Shown here piece after piece: positions 17,829 through 25,795 of a DNA stretch of 64,000 nt (position 1 is the stretch's first letter; each line of letters starts with the position of its first letter). The stretch comes from Methanomicrobiales archaeon (lineage in GTDB: Archaea; Halobacteriota; Methanomicrobia; Methanomicrobiales; JACTUA01). The DNA lies in NCBI GenBank assembly GCA_015660865.1, contig JACTUA010000001.1, positions 264,304 through 328,303 of the forward strand. Direction: 5' to 3'. The position numbers were made by a program, and so were the translations under genes. The notes beneath the pieces are model-generated. The model made no database searches. It was not told the origin of the DNA and saw only the letters and a list, made by a program, of their open reading frames with translations.

Positions 17829-18314
17829 ATGAGGACGAACAGGCACCAGTATTTCCTGGATCTCGCGCTCCGGTGCGCTCACCAGGGTACCTGTCTCCGG
17901 CGCAACTTCGGGGCCATCATCGTCGACCAGTACAACACCATTGTTTCCACGGGATACACGGGTGCCCCGCGGCAGCAGAAGGACTGCACCGAGATCCAGA
18001 GGTGTTGGCGAAAAGAGCACAACATCCCCTCGGGCTCGAACTACGAGAGGTGCCGGAGCGTCCACGCCGAGATGAACGCACTCATCCAGGCGGGGAAGCA
18101 GGCACGGGGGTGTATCCTTTACCTCGCCGGTTATGATGTTGAGACCGAGGATCTCACGAAGATCTGGCCCTGCTTCCTCTGCTCAAAGATGCTCGTGAAC
18201 AGCAGTGTCATGAAAATCGTGATGAGGACAGGACCGGCCGAGTATATCGAGATGGACCCGGAGGCTCTCTACCAGATGAGGAGCAGGGAGGCTCTTGGAG
18301 AGGACGAGGATTAA
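17829..18314 (+). CDS. dCMP deaminase-family protein
   Basis: Zinc-dependent cytidine/deoxycytidylate deaminase fold of 161 residues. The catalytic motif is CRSVHAEMNALIQAG (His zinc ligand and catalytic Glu in HAE) and PCFLCSKM gives the two cysteine ligands (PCXXC). GYTGAPRQQKDC is a stretch shared with dCMP deaminases. It would convert dCMP to dUMP for thymidylate synthesis. TATA-like TTTAATAC at 17797-17804 places transcription at about the start codon, so the mRNA is probably leaderless. Confidence 0.9.
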   Translation: MRTNRHQYFLDLALRCAHQGTCLRRNFGAIIVDQYNTIVSTGYTGAPRQQKDCTEIQRCWRKEHNIPSGSNYERCRSVHAEMNALIQAGKQARGCILYLAGYDVETEDLTKIWPCFLCSKMLVNSSVMKIVMRTGPAEYIEMDPEALYQMRSREALGEDED

Positions 18315-18386
18315 AAGAGATCAGGAGGTTCCTGTCCCCAGGAAACACCCGAGCCCCAGAAAAGGCACCCATGGGAATCTCCCCGC

Positions 18387-18674
18387 CTACAGCCCCCTCA
18401 GCTCCTTCTCCGACCCCTTGATGCAGTAGTACCCATGCTTCAGCCCAAGCATGGAGGTCACCGGGCATGCCGGGCACAGGCACGCCTTCTTCGTGATTGC
18501 GCACGCGCTCTTCCCCAGTGCGCAGAACAGGGCCTCCTTCTTGCCCTTCATGCAGTCGTTATATGTAGGGCACTTCCCGCAGATGCACCTGGCCATGAGG
18601 GACGATACCGTCTTCTTCAACTCGTCCTCAGGCATACCTGCCATCTTCTGTGCCATCTCTTCGTATCTGTCCAT
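18387..18674 (-). CDS. DUF2769-type cysteine-rich protein
   Basis: A 95-residue protein with ten cysteines in two blocks: CICGKCPTYNDC (30-41) and CALGKSACAITKKACLC-PAC (about 51-69). The spacing matches the N-terminal 60 residues of the glutamate synthase-like protein encoded at 19588, so the two share a domain. DUF2769-type proteins are common in methanogens and have no known function; metal or Fe-S binding is likely. A TATA-like ATATATTTA (minus strand, near 18738-18730) lies about 55 bases upstream. Confidence 0.8.
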   Translation of the reverse strand: MDRYEEMAQKMAGMPEDELKKTVSSLMARCICGKCPTYNDCMKGKKEALFCALGKSACAITKKACLCPACPVTSMLGLKHGYYCIKGSEKELRGL

Positions 18675-18885
18675 AGAACACCATCCCTCTCAGAAAGAGG
18701 CTTTGAGCTACTCCGGTGCACGCAGGTAATAAATATATGCCCCGCCCGTCGGAGATACCTCTCCGGAGAGCCCCTGCGAGGGTGTAAAAAGTTTCCGGAA
18801 GGGGCCAAAAGGGAATCCTCTCCCAGCCTGTGGGCCATGACCGGTCCGGCTCCCTTTTATATGTGGGCATACCTAGCTCTCCTCA

Positions 18886-19497
18886 GTGATCGCAGTGAGT
18901 GCTCCCCGACGAGACAGAGCAGGGATACGGCAACCGGGCCCGGTGACCATCTGTATCATCTTTCTCCTGTTCGGCGCCATCTGGATTCTCTTTGCGGGCA
19001 TCCTGCTCCCCTCGGTAGTTCGCGACCCCGTCCTCTATGCCAGCATCTTCGCATGGAAGGACTGGGTCTTCCTCGTCATCGCTACCCTGCTCATCTATGT
19101 GCTCATCCGGCACTACACGGGGACGCTCTCCGCGTCGGAAGAACTCTACCGCACCCTCGTGGAGAACGCCGGAAGCATCATCCTCGCCATGGACCGTGAA
19201 GGGAATATCACCTTCTTCAACCGGCATGCCGAGGAGTTCTTCGGGTTCCCGCGCAGGGAGATCCTCGGGAAGAATGCCATCGGGACCATCGTCCCCGCGA
19301 CAGAGAGCTCGGGCCGGGACCTCGATACGCTCATGCACGAACTGCTCACCTCGCCCGGCCAGTACCTGAAGAACCGGAACGAGAACGTCACATCGACGGG
19401 CAGGCGCGTCTGGATCACCTGGACCAACCAGGCAATCTGCGACGAGACGGGTTTCCCTGTAGGTGTCGTGTCCGTGGGAACGGATATCTCAGGGTGA
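18886..19497 (+). CDS. Membrane-anchored PAS-domain protein without output domain
   Basis: A 203-residue protein with two membrane segments (ICIIFLLFGAIWILFAGILL and WVFLVIATLLIYVLIRHY) followed by one PAS domain (about 85-203; ELYRTLVENAGSIILAMDREGNITFFN ... GVVSVGTDISG, shown in part). The stop falls exactly at the usual PAS end, so there is no kinase or other output domain. It could sense a ligand and pass a signal by protein contact, or be a truncated histidine kinase. TATA box TTTTATAT at 18855-18862 puts the transcription start at about the GTG 18886, so it is probably leaderless. Confidence 0.78.
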   Translation: MIAVSAPRRDRAGIRQPGPVTICIIFLLFGAIWILFAGILLPSVVRDPVLYASIFAWKDWVFLVIATLLIYVLIRHYTGTLSASEELYRTLVENAGSIILAMDREGNITFFNRHAEEFFGFPRREILGKNAIGTIVPATESSGRDLDTLMHELLTSPGQYLKNRNENVTSTGRRVWITWTNQAICDETGFPVGVVSVGTDISG

Positions 19498-19587
19498 ACC
19501 CGGCGGCGTCATCCTTTCACCTGCCGGGACCTTTTATAGGGTAGTACTCCATACATCCTTGAAGAACGACCCCAGGAGCTGTCGATC

Positions 19588-21069
19588 ATGGAGGTTCCCG
19601 ATACACCAGAGAACCGGAGCTCGTGCATCTGCCCCCAGTGCCCGAGCTTTCCCGGAGGTCCATGCAGGAGCGAGGTCCTCTACTGCAGCACCGGGGCAAG
19701 TGCATGCGGGATCCGGCCCCGGGGGTGCCTCTGCACCGGGTGCCCGGTGTACGACGATTATCATCTCATGTCCCTTTACTTCTGCGATAAAGTGGTGATG
19801 GGGGAGTCCGTGCACAGGGTCCGGAAACAGCGGGCTGCCGAGAGCGATGCCACCTACGGGTCGATGATCGGGATCAAGATCATCGCCGATACGGGAACGG
19901 GGATCACAGGTGCCATGGGTTCGCAGAAACGACTTCCCTTCACCCTTGACGACCTTCATTTCATCCCTGCCCAGGTCCACCGGATCCCCCTCAACCGCGA
20001 AGATCCGGTTGATATGGCGTTCACCCTCGGGCCGGGGGCGAAGCGGCCTCTCGTCCTCCCTATCCCTATCCTTATCTCGGGGATGAGCTACGGCGCTGTC
20101 TCGAAACGGCTGAAGATTGCCATCGCAGGCGCTTCTGCACGGCTCGGCTTCGGGTGGAATACCGGGGAAGGGGGCATCCTCGACGAGGAGCTGGCAACGG
20201 CTGCGGGGACCCTCATCATGCAGTACTCGACGGGGAGGTTCGGGATAACCGAGGAGAAGCTGAAGAAGGCGGCAGCCGTCGAGATCCGGTTCGGACAGGG
20301 GGCCTACCCGGGCAAAGGGAGCTACCTGCCGGCTGAGAAGATCACTCCTGATATCGCGAGGATTCGGGGCCTCGGCGACGGCGAGGCGGCATACTCGCCT
20401 GCCCACCACCCCGACATGACAGACCTCGCCGGGATACGGGGAAAAGTCACCTGGCTGAAGGCCCTGACCGGTGGTGTTCCGGTAGGTGCGAAGATCGGGT
20501 GCGGCAATGTCGAGGAGGATGTCACCGATCTCGCGGGGGCTGGGGTGGACTTCATCGCCCTGGACGGTTTCGGCGGAGGAACGGGGGCTACCGATCTCGC
20601 GGTAAGGGAGAACGTGGGGATCCCCCTCCTCGCCGCCCTCCCGAGGGCGGACCGGGCGCTCCGGTCGCTCGGAGCACGGGAGAGGATCAGCCTCATCGGC
20701 GGAGGGGGCCTGCGCAGCTCGGCGGATTTTGCGAAGTGCCTTGCCCTGGGCGCCGACGCGGTCTACCTGGGCACGGCAGCCCTCATTGCCATCAATTGCG
20801 AGCAGTACCGGATCTGCCACACGGGCCGCTGCCCCACCGGAGTGACGAGCCAGGACCCGATCCTCGAGGAGCAGCTCGATGTCGAGAAGGGGATCGAACG
20901 GCTTAGCAACTTTATCCGGATATCAACAGACGAGATGGCGCAGTTTGCACGCATCGCGGGTAAGCACCGGATCCAGGATCTGGATATCACCGATCTCGTA
21001 GCCCTGAAGAAGGAGCTCGCGGAGATTGTCGGATGCGGCTGGCTGGGTGGACCGGGAACGGAGGAATAA
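19588..21069 (+). CDS. Glutamate synthase-like FMN/Fe-S protein with DUF2769-type N-terminus
   Basis: A 493-residue protein. Residues 12-60 are a cysteine-rich DUF2769-like domain (CICPQCPSFPGGPC, then CLCTGCPV). Residues 100-450 are the FMN-binding TIM barrel of the glutamate synthase central domain: PILISGMSYGAVS, FGWNTGEGG, GGTGATDLA, SLIGGGGLRSSADFAKCLALG. The three-cysteine motif CEQYRICHTGRCPTG (about 404-418) would hold a [3Fe-4S] cluster. There is no amidotransferase or GXGXG domain. It may work with the amidotransferase at 1-729 or be an oxidoreductase of other function. TATA-like TTTTATAG lies at 19532-19539. The adjacent PAS gene is on the same strand. Confidence 0.85.
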   Translation: MEVPDTPENRSSCICPQCPSFPGGPCRSEVLYCSTGASACGIRPRGCLCTGCPVYDDYHLMSLYFCDKVVMGESVHRVRKQRAAESDATYGSMIGIKIIADTGTGITGAMGSQKRLPFTLDDLHFIPAQVHRIPLNREDPVDMAFTLGPGAKRPLVLPIPILISGMSYGAVSKRLKIAIAGASARLGFGWNTGEGGILDEELATAAGTLIMQYSTGRFGITEEKLKKAAAVEIRFGQGAYPGKGSYLPAEKITPDIARIRGLGDGEAAYSPAHHPDMTDLAGIRGKVTWLKALTGGVPVGAKIGCGNVEEDVTDLAGAGVDFIALDGFGGGTGATDLAVRENVGIPLLAALPRADRALRSLGARERISLIGGGGLRSSADFAKCLALGADAVYLGTAALIAINCEQYRICHTGRCPTGVTSQDPILEEQLDVEKGIERLSNFIRISTDEMAQFARIAGKHRIQDLDITDLVALKKELAEIVGCGWLGGPGTEE

Positions 21070-21107
21070 GGAGATGATGGAGGGGAGCAGAACATCTCCG
21101 GATCATC

Positions 21108-21293
21108 ATGGTAAAGCTGATCATTGAGCCGAAGAAGGCAAAGGACGGGCAGGTCGAGTTCACCGTCAATTACCAGGACCCGAAGACCGATAACTCCTTC
21201 ACCATCACCATCACGAACAGCCTCGACGAGGCCATCGAACGGCTGAAGGCGACCCTCGAGGCCGAGGTCCAGGCGATGCTGCAGAAGAAGTGA
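21108..21293 (+). CDS. Small hypothetical protein, 61 residues
   Basis: Starts MVKLIIEPKKAKDGQ and contains an alternating beta pattern (VEFTVNYQDPKTDNSFTIT) followed by a helix DEAIERLKATLEAEVQAML. Codon use matches neighbours. It begins 38 bases after the glutamate synthase-like gene and may be co-transcribed. Family not recognised. Confidence 0.65.
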   Translation: MVKLIIEPKKAKDGQVEFTVNYQDPKTDNSFTITITNSLDEAIERLKATLEAEVQAMLQKK

Positions 21294-21408
21294 GAAACAA
21301 CCCCTTTTCTTTCCTCCATCACCTTCACCGGATGAGAATGCATCTCCTGAAGGTAGGAAGATCTGGCCATCTCCGGGACGTGCTCCTGCGCGAAGACGCC
21401 AGAAAAGG

Positions 21409-21978
21409 TCACAGGAGGTACGGGATGAGCGCTTTCACCTCCTTCCTGTACAGGATATAGGCTTCGCCGAACTCCTCAAGGAGATACTTCTCCTCCACCC
21501 GGATCTTCATCAGGAAAACTGCCAGAATAAACAGAATCAGGACGAAAGCCCATAATTCACCGATAACGATCGCGGTTCCTGCATACCCGGAGAGGATCCC
21601 GGTGTAGATGGGGTTCCGCACAAACTGGTACGGCCCTGTCCGGATCAGTGTATGGTCCACTTTGATCCCCGGCCTGCTGCTCCAGTTCTTCCCCAGGTGA
21701 ATTCGTGCCCAGACAGCAAACCCCAGGCCGAGGATTGTGATGAATATTCCGATGAGTCCCGAGGCGATTCCGTCAGGGATGACGCGCCATTGCAGGAGGT
21801 CTGAAGATACCTCCTCCGAGAGAAAAATCCCGATAAGCACCAGCAAGGGCAAAACGGGGAGCAGGAATCGGTTGGTCTGCCTGCGCTTGTACGTGGACCC
21901 GAATCGTATTGCAGAGACGAGCCAGAACAGCCAGAAGCTTATCTGGATAGCGGCTGCGGTCAGTACGAGGATCAGCAC
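21409..21978 (-). CDS. Isoprenylcysteine carboxyl methyltransferase-like membrane protein
   Basis: Integral membrane methyltransferase-like protein of 189 residues with about five membrane segments. The C-terminal motif KVDHTLIRTGPYQFVRNPIY, followed by a glycine-rich membrane segment and a final EEKYLLEEFGEAYILYRKEV, is the ICMT/PEMT-family signature for SAM binding and catalysis. In prokaryotes the substrate is usually unknown (lipids or small molecules). Confidence 0.85.
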   Translation of the reverse strand: MLILVLTAAAIQISFWLFWLVSAIRFGSTYKRRQTNRFLLPVLPLLVLIGIFLSEEVSSDLLQWRVIPDGIASGLIGIFITILGLGFAVWARIHLGKNWSSRPGIKVDHTLIRTGPYQFVRNPIYTGILSGYAGTAIVIGELWAFVLILFILAVFLMKIRVEEKYLLEEFGEAYILYRKEVKALIPYLL

Positions 21979-22164
21979 TCTCCCTCAACTCTTACCTATC
22001 CTGTCCCTGCCCGGTTGAAAAATCTTCGCGGATCTTTCCACCGGTCCGAAAGATCGATGGAAGGCAGCTTATTCCCGGCATTATCCCCTCTCTCGGATCA
22101 TCATTTCCCTGGAAAAAGATCCATTTTATATCCCTTGAGATGGTCAAGCACGTAAGGAATCTCC

Positions 22165-22695
22165 ATGAGTACGCAAATCCCGAGAAAATGGTATCCAGTT
22201 ATCGGAGCGGCGGCCATACTGTTCGCCATCTTGCTGGCGGGTTGCACAGGGACAAACAACGGCCCGGCGCCGGTTACCACCCAGGCAACACCCGTAGCCA
22301 CATCCCCACCGGCCACCCCCGAAGAGACGACGGCTGTGACGACCACGACCGCAACTCAGACCACCGCAGTCACCTTGCCTGTGGCAACGACCATCACGGA
22401 GGCCCCGACCACCCCGTCGCCCCCGGCCGCTGTTGCGGTCACCATCCAGAACTTTGCCTTCACTCCAGCATCGATCACGGTCCCGAAGGGGACGACGGTC
22501 ACCTGGACAAACCAGGACTCGGCCTCTCACACAATCGTCAACGATGCAACCTCGACTACCGCGCTGGGGAAGCTATTTTCAAGCAACCCGCTCGGAATGG
22601 GCCAGACCTTCTCCTTCACCTTTCACGACGAGGGCACATTCGCGTACCACTGCGGCATCCACACCTTCATGAAGGGTACCATCACAGTCACGTGA
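22165..22695 (+). CDS. Cupredoxin-domain lipoprotein (plastocyanin/azurin-like)
   Basis: A secreted, membrane-anchored blue-copper protein of 176 residues. The signal peptide ends in a lipobox ILLAGC (Cys27). A Thr/Pro/Ala-rich linker (about 30-90), probably glycosylated, leads to a cupredoxin domain (90-176) with copper ligands His in SASHTIV, Cys in YHCGIH, the following His, and Met in HTFMKG. It probably passes electrons outside the membrane or binds copper. An upstream in-frame stretch is not needed; the start is ATG 22165. Confidence 0.9.
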   Translation: MSTQIPRKWYPVIGAAAILFAILLAGCTGTNNGPAPVTTQATPVATSPPATPEETTAVTTTTATQTTAVTLPVATTITEAPTTPSPPAAVAVTIQNFAFTPASITVPKGTTVTWTNQDSASHTIVNDATSTTALGKLFSSNPLGMGQTFSFTFHDEGTFAYHCGIHTFMKGTITVT

Positions 22696-22747
22696 CGGTG
22701 AAGGGAGACTTCCCCTCACCCTTTCTTTCCCCTTCGGCGGCCAGCTT

Positions 22748-22990
22748 TTAGAAGAAGGTCCAGTACACGACCAGCCCGTGGATCAGGGCGAGGGCGATGG
22801 TGAGCCGCGCCATGTTCACGTGCCAGGCAAACGGGACACTTGATCCTTCCCTGAGGACGAGCATCCCGAAGGTTGCGGTAGTGATCAGGGCGATGATGGT
22901 TGCTGCTCCGAGGTAAAATGCGAGGGGAATTCCGAGGATCACGATCTGGGCGACGGGTAAGAAGGGCATACTAATCATTAATCTGTTCAT
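22748..22990 (-). CDS. Small membrane protein, 80 residues
   Basis: Three hydrophobic segments: IVILGIPLAFYLGAATIIAL, with TFGMLVL after it, and RLTIALALIHGLVVYWTFF. Two histidines (WHVNMAR and LIHG) at the membrane faces could bind heme or metal, but this is speculative. It is convergent with the cupredoxin gene. Family not recognised. Confidence 0.62.
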   Translation of the reverse strand: MNRLMISMPFLPVAQIVILGIPLAFYLGAATIIALITTATFGMLVLREGSSVPFAWHVNMARLTIALALIHGLVVYWTFF

Positions 22991-23145
22991 CGGCTATCGT
23001 GATAATCCTCTCGGTATTCTCCCGACCACCTGAAACGAAGGGATACACCTGCCTATCTGACTGGATATGAGGGGAATCATGGTGGGACAGGTGTGTCTGG
23101 AAAAGCCCCCCGATAGCATGGATCCTGAGGCCTACCCCAGCGGTT

Positions 23146-23799
23146 TCACAAAATGAGTGGATTGAAACGGCTATATATCACATATACCACGAAAAAATTC
23201 AATACCCATGCGAGCATTGCCAGAAGCGGACTGAAGATCGCGATAAAAATAGATAATGCAAAAACAGCAACCGGGATCAGACTCCTGATCGAGAGATATC
23301 GAATAAAATCATCATCGAGATCCGGGTCGATGAGATGATGGCCCTTCGATGCATGAATCCACATCCGGGACAGGATAGCGCTGCTCACCGCGATGTTTGC
23401 GGCATAGAAGATAACAATGGTATAATGGTCGCCGTACAGGCCGAGCAGATAGGTGGGGAAGGGCATGAAGACAATACAAAAGAGGAACAGGGTGTTCCAT
23501 TGCACCAGAATTCTGTCGATTTCACGGATGAAATGAAAGATACGGTGATAGGACAGCCAGTACATCGCAATGATAAAAAAGCTCAGGATTAAACCCAAAA
23601 TTTTCGGGGATATAGCAACCATGCTCTCCAGGAAACGGGCATCGATCTCAGCAGACGGGATCTCGGGAAGCCGTATCTCGAGGATGAGAAGGGTGATGGC
23701 AATGGTAAATATCCCGTCGCTGAAACTCATCAATCTCTCTTTATCCAGGCCTAAAGGTTCAAGAAAAGATCTCCTGGCATTCTTCAGATCGGCTCCCAT
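23146..23799 (-). CDS. TMEM175/DUF1211-family potassium channel-like protein
   Basis: A six-segment membrane protein of 217 residues. The first segment holds RLMSFSDGIFTIAITLLILE, the FSDG pore-helix signature of the TMEM175 (DUF1211) family, which form K+-selective channels without the usual selectivity filter. Bacterial and archaeal members have one such unit per chain and assemble as tetramers. AT content is higher than in the surroundings, though less so than in the HD/Hsp90 island. It lies next to tRNA-Thr. Confidence 0.88.
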   Translation of the reverse strand: MGADLKNARRSFLEPLGLDKERLMSFSDGIFTIAITLLILEIRLPEIPSAEIDARFLESMVAISPKILGLILSFFIIAMYWLSYHRIFHFIREIDRILVQWNTLFLFCIVFMPFPTYLLGLYGDHYTIVIFYAANIAVSSAILSRMWIHASKGHHLIDPDLDDDFIRYLSIRSLIPVAVFALSIFIAIFSPLLAMLAWVLNFFVVYVIYSRFNPLIL

Positions 23800-23940
23800 T
23801 TCGATCCCTTGAAGATACGTCAGAGATTCCGGACATTTAACATTATCGACGGTTCACTTTATGAGATCGCCCTATTCGCGCCAGGATCAGAAAAACCCTG
23901 GAGGAAATAGGGACCAAAGGGAGTTGAACGAAATGAAAAG

Positions 23941-24012
23941 AGCCGCTGGAGGGATTCGAACCCTCGACCTGCGGTTTACGAAACCGCCGCTATGCCTCTA
24001 AGCCACAGCGGC
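23941..24012 (-). tRNA. tRNA-Thr (CGU)
   Basis: 72 bases. Acceptor stem GCCGCTG/CAGCGGC pairs fully. The anticodon stem GCGGT/ACCGC encloses loop TTCGTAA with anticodon CGU. The T arm carries GAGGG-TTCGAAT-CCCTC. The discriminator base is U, as in archaeal tRNA-Thr. CCA is not encoded. Confidence 0.95.
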
Positions 24013-24133
24013 ACTCAGGTAGATCAGGTGGGCGGGAAAGGGTATTAAGGTTGATCCATCCACGCCTTATTCTCTGACCTGCCGGCACATTTTTTCCAAA
24101 CCTTCATATCCTCCTCCCTCCCTACCCTCCCGC

Positions 24134-24328
24134 ATGCAGCGAATCACGACAAGCGAGCGCCTGCCAGGCGGAATCACTGTGTACTGGAACCAGGGGAGCG
24201 AGGAGATGGTGACCTCCTTCTCATTCATGGAACTTATCGACCGAAGGATCAACTCCCTGGACCTTCTGGAGCATCCGACCAAGTATGTCTTCGACGAGGA
24301 TTCAGGAGCCCTGATCCTGAAACCCTGA
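24134..24328 (+). CDS. Small paralogous protein A, 64 residues
   Basis: Starts MQRITTSERLPGGITVYW and ends ALILKP. It aligns over its whole length with the next gene (MQ-IT-T-ER, shared FSF-LID and LDLLEHP). A beta-helix-type small domain is likely; function unknown. The gene pair has codon use like its neighbours and each ends in a T-run, so they may be transcribed separately. Confidence 0.7.
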   Translation: MQRITTSERLPGGITVYWNQGSEEMVTSFSFMELIDRRINSLDLLEHPTKYVFDEDSGALILKP

Positions 24329-24422
24329 CCTTTTTTTCGTTTATCCGGGCTCCCATTGTATCATCTTCTCTATTCTGAAAAGTACCGTTATCTCCAAATA
24401 CCTGCATGACAATTCCACGGGT

Positions 24423-24617
24423 ATGCAGAAGATCACAAGAACCGAGCGGTGCGGTGACGGAGTGAACGTATTCTGGAAGAAGGCCGGGAAGGAGACGACC
24501 ACCTACTTCTCCTTCACCCAGCTCATCGACATGCAGGTGAACGCCCTGGACCTCCTCGAGCACCCCCGGAGCTGGGGCATGGACGAGAAGACCGGAAAGG
24601 TTATCTCGATCGTGTAA
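24423..24617 (+). CDS. Small paralogous protein B, 64 residues
   Basis: Paralog of the preceding gene: MQKITRTERCGDGVNVFW, FSFTQLIDMQVNALDLLEHP, ending VISIV. Same length and the same core motif LDLLEHP, with roughly half of the positions identical by eye. The tandem arrangement indicates duplication followed by divergence. No functional motif is recognised. Confidence 0.7.
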   Translation: MQKITRTERCGDGVNVFWKKAGKETTTYFSFTQLIDMQVNALDLLEHPRSWGMDEKTGKVISIV

Positions 24618-24654
24618 GGGCGCATCGCCCCTCCCCCCTTTTTCCCGGAGATAC

Positions 24655-24948
24655 TTACGAGTAGCCCCGCATGGTCACGTTCTCGACAGGCTGTTTCTCC
24701 TTCGGGGTCTCGATCTTCCCGAACTTCCCCTCGTAGTCCTGCATACTGTTCCCCAGGACCTCCAGAAAGTTCTTGGCATGCCGGGGGCTGATGGAGACGA
24801 TGGACTTCGCCCTGGCCTGGTTCGTCCCCGGTATCTCGTGGAGGAAGATGAAGGTGAACTCGTCCTCCTTGTAGGCGATCTGGATGCGGTTGCTGTATAC
24901 GGGGTCCAGATCCTGGGGGATGTGGACCGAGATCTCCCTCGGGTTCAG
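24655..24948 (-). CDS. DUF3467-like protein with non-canonical (CTG) or frameshifted start
   Basis: The reading frame encodes about 97 residues (NPREISVHIPQDLDPVYSNR, then TNQARAKSIVSISPRHAKN, LEVLGNSMQDYEGKFG and ending VTMRGYS). This resembles DUF3467 proteins, small beta-rich proteins of unknown function. No ATG, GTG or TTG exists in frame upstream of residue 60. The best start is CTG at 24948 with GGAGG eight bases upstream. Fifty bases further upstream an ATG (24998) begins a near-copy of the same start (ATGAACCCGAGCGAGATCTC) in another frame that stops at a TGA overlapping the CTG. A 50-base duplication seems to have split the start. Confidence 0.6.
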   Translation of the reverse strand: MNPREISVHIPQDLDPVYSNRIQIAYKEDEFTFIFLHEIPGTNQARAKSIVSISPRHAKNFLEVLGNSMQDYEGKFGKIETPKEKQPVENVTMRGYS

Positions 24949-25104
24949 GAGGTCTCCCTCCTTCTCCCGCGTGAGATTGAGATCTCGCTCGGGTTCATAG
25001 AGAAAAACTTTACTCTTCCCGCAATAAGGCTAATGTTTGGAGGCAGGATGGCAGGGTGGAACGCGGATCCGGGGAACCGGAGCAACCGAGGAGGTGGTTG
25101 AAAG

Positions 25105-25776
25105 ATGGCTGGAACCCTGGTATCGGTCTCTGAGATCGTTCGGTGCCACTTCTGCCCTGTCCGCTTCTCCCTCGAACGCAAACTGGAGGTCCGGGAATCC
25201 CCCCGGTACACCATCGCGAAGCAGGTCTCCTCTCACCTCGGGGGGGACCTGGATGCAGGTGCAATCTGGGAGGAGGTGGCGGCGATCCTCCCGGAGATCG
25301 ACCCCTCGTTCCGGGCGTATCTCAACGCATCGGTTGAACGGTGCAGGAGCGGCGCCTGGAGGATTCCTGCCGAGACCGAGGTTCCCGTCAGATCGGACAG
25401 GTTCGGAATAAGAGGGCTTGTCGACAAGATCTTCGACGAAGAGCCCTCCTTTGCCATCACACGGCCGACCGAGTCCCCGGCAATCGGGGTCTCCACGGCT
25501 GACCGGATCCGGGTCGCGGCATATGCCCTCTGCCTCCGGGAGAGCCTGGGTATTCCTTCGGGGCAGGGTGCGGTGGAGTATATTCCCTCCGGCGAGATCC
25601 GCGTCTGCACGCCCCAGCCCCGGGACCGGAGGGCCGTGATCCGGGCCGCAGAGGTTGTGCGGCACATCCGGGAGGGGCGCATCCCGAAGAGGCCGGTTCA
25701 TGCCCCCTGTACAGGATGCCCGTATCGTGAGAAATGCCACACCGGTGGAAAACCCCTCTCCGATCTCTTCAGGTAG
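25105..25776 (+). CDS. Cas4-like Fe-S protein with degraded nuclease motif
   Basis: A 223-residue protein of the Cas4/RecB-like (DUF83) family. Cysteines C14/C17 in RCHFCPVRF and C202, C205, C211 in CTGCPYREKC match the Cas4 [4Fe-4S] ligands, and AAYALCLRE is the family helix. Asp107 in IRGLVDKIF fits the metal-binding aspartate, but the following E-x-K motif is missing: the strand reads FAITRPTESP. The nuclease is therefore probably inactive or altered. No CRISPR array or other cas gene is in the window, so it is a stand-alone member. Divergent from the DUF3467-like gene. Confidence 0.78.
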   Translation: MAGTLVSVSEIVRCHFCPVRFSLERKLEVRESPRYTIAKQVSSHLGGDLDAGAIWEEVAAILPEIDPSFRAYLNASVERCRSGAWRIPAETEVPVRSDRFGIRGLVDKIFDEEPSFAITRPTESPAIGVSTADRIRVAAYALCLRESLGIPSGQGAVEYIPSGEIRVCTPQPRDRRAVIRAAEVVRHIREGRIPKRPVHAPCTGCPYREKCHTGGKPLSDLFR

Positions 25777-25795
25777 ATGCCGGGAAGGCCGGGGG

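Noticed and set aside
25105-25776. Cas4-like gene taken as a sign of a CRISPR system
   Set aside because: No direct-repeat/spacer pattern and no other cas gene occurs in the window; the nuclease motif is also degraded.
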